DNA from: an uncultured Planctomycetia bacterium
GTDB lineage: Bacteria; Planctomycetota; UBA1135; GCA-002686595
DNA length: 8,796 nt
NCBI GenBank assembly: GCA_937952135.1
Contig: CALFYL010000153.1
Coordinates: 1-8,796 of the forward strand
Direction: 5' to 3'
The translations under genes and the position numbers were made by a program. Below the pieces are notes generated by a model. That model saw only the letters and a program-made list of their open reading frames with translations. It did not search any database and was not told where the DNA came from. How positions within the stretch are numbered: position 1 is the stretch's first letter; the number at the start of each line of letters is the position of its first letter. Shown here in pieces: positions 6,866 to 8,796 of this stretch.

Positions 6866-6895
6866 TTGCGTCGCTTGTTGAAATACGCGTACTCT
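6866..6895 (+). promoter_or_regulatory. Candidate promoter of the regulator-protease operon
   Basis: TTGCGT (6866-6871) and TACTCT (6890-6895) are separated by 18 bp and resemble -35 and -10 boxes. Only 7 nt separate the -10 box from ATG 6903, so the transcript would start at about the first base of the codon. There is no Shine-Dalgarno before this ATG, which fits a leaderless mRNA. Confidence 0.55.
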
Positions 6896-6903
6896 TTTCA
6901 ACA
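6876..6903 (+). promoter_or_regulatory. Inverted repeat overlapping the -10 box and start codon, probable operator
   Basis: TGTTGAAA (6876-6883) and TTTCAACA (6896-6903) form a perfect 8-bp inverted repeat with a 12-nt spacer. The spacer includes the palindrome TACGCGTA (6884-6891) and the -10 candidate. The right arm ends on the A of the regulator's ATG. A dimeric winged-helix protein bound here would block RNA polymerase, so autorepression by the adjacent gene product is the natural reading. The arms are AT-rich in a very GC-rich genome, which makes chance less likely. Confidence 0.6.
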
Positions 6904-7520
6904 TGCCGACCGCCCGCCAGCGCCCCGACTTTCCGCTCCGCGAAACGCGCCAGATCCGCGCGCTACGCTCGCCGGCGCGGCAGGAGATCGTCGACGGCCT
7001 GCAAGCCCTCGGTCCGTGCTCGATCGCCGACCTCGGCGCTTCGCTCGGCCGCGCACCCGATTCGCTCTACTACCACGTGCGCGCGCTCGAGCGCGTCGGG
7101 CTGATCGTCGAGAGCGGCGCGCGCCGCTCGGGTGCGCGCACGGAACTCCTCTACGCAACGCCCGGCCGGCTGGTCCTCGACTACGAGCCGCGCACTGCCG
7201 CCGAACGCCGCGCGCTCGTGCAGCTCACGCGCTCGGTGCTGCGCATCGCCGAGCGGGATCTGAACCGCGCCATCGACGAAGGCCGTGCGAAGTACGCGCA
7301 GAGCGTGGACCGCAACGCGTGGTGCGCGCGCGTCAAGGGCTGGCTGTCCGCGCGCGAACTCGCCGCGCTCCGCAAGCACCTCGAGGCCGCGAGCCGGATC
7401 CTCGTCCGCGGCCGCAAACGCCCGGACGCCGAGCTGCACAGCCTCGCCTTCGCGCTGGCCCCGCTCGCGCCCTCCACCCGCGGCCGCGCGCCGCGCACGA
7501 ACGAGAAAAAATCCCGATGA
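6903..7520 (+). CDS. Winged-helix (ArsR-like) transcriptional regulator
   Basis: A 205-residue cytoplasmic DNA-binding protein. Residues ~12-70 match the ArsR-type/HTH_20 winged helix: IRALRSPARQEIVDGL is helix 1, SIADLGASLG (40-49) begins the helix-turn-helix, and APDSLYYHVRALERVGLI is the recognition helix leading to the wing at ~67-86. The C-terminal half (about 95-188) is helical and charged, with Trp140 and Trp147; I do not recognise it as a known ligand domain. The CxC metal-binding motif of classical ArsR is absent, so metal sensing is unlikely. Its start is set by the inverted repeat and -10 box directly before ATG; there is no Shine-Dalgarno. The stop overlaps the start of the aspartyl protease gene (ATGA), so the two are co-translated and the protease gene is a likely regulatory target or functional partner. 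Confidence 0.9.
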   Translation: MPTARQRPDFPLRETRQIRALRSPARQEIVDGLQALGPCSIADLGASLGRAPDSLYYHVRALERVGLIVESGARRSGARTELLYATPGRLVLDYEPRTAAERRALVQLTRSVLRIAERDLNRAIDEGRAKYAQSVDRNAWCARVKGWLSARELAALRKHLEAASRILVRGRKRPDAELHSLAFALAPLAPSTRGRAPRTNEKKSR

Positions 7521-8796
7521 AAACGGCTCTACGCACGCAAATCCGCTCGCGCTCGCCCCACTTCTCCACGGTGTTCGTCCTCCTCGCGACCCTCGCTTGC
7601 GCGTCGACGCCTCGCGCGTCCGAAGTCGACGAGCACCTCGCCCGAGCTCGTCGCGCACTCGGCTGGGATCGGCTCGTCGAGCGCAACGCGTGCGTCGAAG
7701 TGCTCGGCGCGACGCACTTTCTCGGCACGGATGCGAAGCAAGCCATCGTGTTCGACTCGACCGGGCGCGTGCGCGAGTCCATCGACGGCGAACTCTCGCA
7801 AGCGAGTGGCTTCGACGGCGCCACGTACTGGGTCCTCGACTGGACCCGCACTCCGCGCGCGCTGACGCTCGGCGATCGGACGCGCGCCGAGCTCGACGAG
7901 CTGTTCCTCACCGGCCGCTGGACGTCCGCGGGCGAGCGCTTGAGCTTCGAGCTCGCTTCCACCGAGGTCGACGACGAGGTCGCGCTCGGTTTTCGGCACG
8001 CCGACGGAGTGCAGCACGGCACGCTCGTGCTCGACGCCGCCACGCACCGGCCGCGCGCCGTGCGCTTCGGATCCGACGGCGTCCGCACGGAGCGCACGTT
8101 CAGCGACTGGCGCGTCCACGACGGTTTCGCGTTCCCGATGCAGGTCGAAACGAGCGAGCAGGGCCTCACGCGCACGCTCGCAGCCCACTCCGTGCGCATC
8201 GCGGCCGCCGTCGACGACGCGCTGTTCGCGCCGCGGCTCGACGCGCCGACGGACACGCGCTTCGACGCGCAGACGCCGGCCGAACTCGAGGTGAAGCGCG
8301 TCGCCTCGGGCCATCTGCTCGTGCACCCGCTCGTCGACGGCCGCGACCTCGGCTGGTTCATCTTCGACAGCGGCGCGGGCACGAGCTGCATCTCGAAGGC
8401 CGTGACGGAAGGTCTGCAGGGGCCGCTCGGCGAGATCCTCGCCACGGGCGTCGGCGGTTCGGTTCCCACGCATTTCTGGCGCGCGAAGGAGCTCCGCATC
8501 GGCCCGATGAGCGTCGCGAACCCGACCTTCATGGAGCTCGACCTCGCCTTCCTCGAGACGCACTTCGGCGTCCCGGTCGGAGGCGTGCTCGGCTACGAGC
8601 TGTTCGCGCGTTGCGTCGCTTCGGTCGACATGAGCGGCGCGCGGATCGCGCTGCACGATCCGGCGAAGTACGTGTTGCCCGCGTCGGGTCGCTGGGAGCC
8701 GGCGCAGCTCTTCGGCCGCCAGCCGTGCGTCACGGCGCAGTTCGAAGGCCGCGACGGCGTGTTCTTGATCGACACCGGCGCGGCGCGCGACACGGT
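7517..8796 (+). CDS. Exported two-lobed retropepsin-like aspartyl protease, 3' end missing
   Basis: Open from ATG 7517 for 426 codons to the right edge. Residues 1-30 are an export signal with a basic n-region and the core VFVLLATLACAS; C28 is not in a good lipobox, so either cleaved or lipid-anchored. Residues ~38-240 form a LolA-like/outer-membrane-lipoprotein-like beta domain (LSQASGFDGATYWVLDW) that often precedes such proteases. The first protease lobe (~255-385) has FIFDSGAGTS (catalytic D284) and the matching hydrophobic-Gly motif GVLGYELF (356-363). A second lobe starts with VFLIDTGAA (D419) just before the edge. Related proteins carry two Asp motifs in one chain, sometimes with a C-terminal PDZ domain, which cannot be seen here. 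The start overlaps the regulator's stop by ATGA, with only a weak purine tract upstream, implying translational coupling. Substrate unknown. Confidence 0.88.
   Translation, partial: MKTALRTQIRSRSPHFSTVFVLLATLACASTPRASEVDEHLARARRALGWDRLVERNACVEVLGATHFLGTDAKQAIVFDSTGRVRESIDGELSQASGFDGATYWVLDWTRTPRALTLGDRTRAELDELFLTGRWTSAGERLSFELASTEVDDEVALGFRHADGVQHGTLVLDAATHRPRAVRFGSDGVRTERTFSDWRVHDGFAFPMQVETSEQGLTRTLAAHSVRIAAAVDDALFAPRLDAPTDTRFDAQTPAELEVKRVASGHLLVHPLVDGRDLGWFIFDSGAGTSCISKAVTEGLQGPLGEILATGVGGSVPTHFWRAKELRIGPMSVANPTFMELDLAFLETHFGVPVGGVLGYELFARCVASVDMSGARIALHDPAKYVLPASGRWEPAQLFGRQPCVTAQFEGRDGVFLIDTGAARDT

Noticed and set aside
6692..6877. Repeated GCTTGCG heptamers (6692, 6843, 6864, and GCTTG at 6873), two of them 21 bp apart
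   Set aside because: The same heptamer occurs elsewhere in the window inside and outside genes, so it is probably compositional. No dyad or fixed phase holds for all copies.
7529..8656. Minus-strand open frames opposite the aspartyl protease
   Set aside because: They are antisense shadows of a gene with two Asp-protease motifs and have no recognisable domain.

Overview
The window is about two-thirds or more G+C with strong third-position GC bias, so long spurious open frames lie opposite almost every gene. Six genes are well supported. Most encode exported proteins: a subtilase, a lipoprotein-type methionine sulfoxide reductase, a repeat protein with a signal peptide, a membrane-anchored protein with carboxypeptidase-regulatory-like domains, and an aspartyl protease. 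The C-terminal domain of the 574-residue repeat protein (starting near FAYCTAGT, four cysteines, ending near LSDGLQFAL) resembles one I recall from many secreted proteins of marine Planctomycetota. That suggests a planctomycete-like genome. The assignment rests on recall and composition, since no rRNA or other marker lies in the window.

Layout. Positions 1-1294 (minus) hold the 5' part of an S8 serine peptidase, cut by the window edge before its catalytic Ser. A 407-bp divergent intergenic region follows. A plus-strand msrB-msrA fusion lipoprotein occupies 1702-2811. Its last codons run into an array of about five 33-bp tandem units (2800-2951), each containing a dyad able to form a hairpin; a further GC-rich hairpin lies at 2974-3005. 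The secreted repeat protein is at 3140-4864 (plus) and converges on a minus-strand membrane-anchored gene (4981-6636). Between them is a very long hairpin followed by TTTT on the plus strand. A 266-bp divergent region then leads to a winged-helix regulator (6903-7520, plus). The regulator overlaps, by ATGA, an exported two-lobed aspartyl protease (7517 to the right edge).

How the genes may work together. The clearest functional unit is the regulator plus aspartyl protease pair: it is translationally coupled, and the regulator promoter carries a perfect 8-bp inverted repeat spanning the predicted -10 element and start codon, as expected for autoregulation. MsrBA would repair oxidised methionines in exported proteins. 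The subtilase, the repeat protein and the anchored protein add to an envelope or secretion theme, but nothing ties them into one pathway. Two genes (msrBA and the subtilase) have a clear Shine-Dalgarno. Two others (the regulator and the anchored protein) lack one and have a TAnnnT box 7-8 nt before the ATG, which suggests leaderless transcripts.

No tRNA, rRNA, CRISPR array, insertion sequence, integrase or phage gene was recognised. I found no clear multi-gene novel system. The most unusual structure is the hairpin-forming repeat array behind msrBA.
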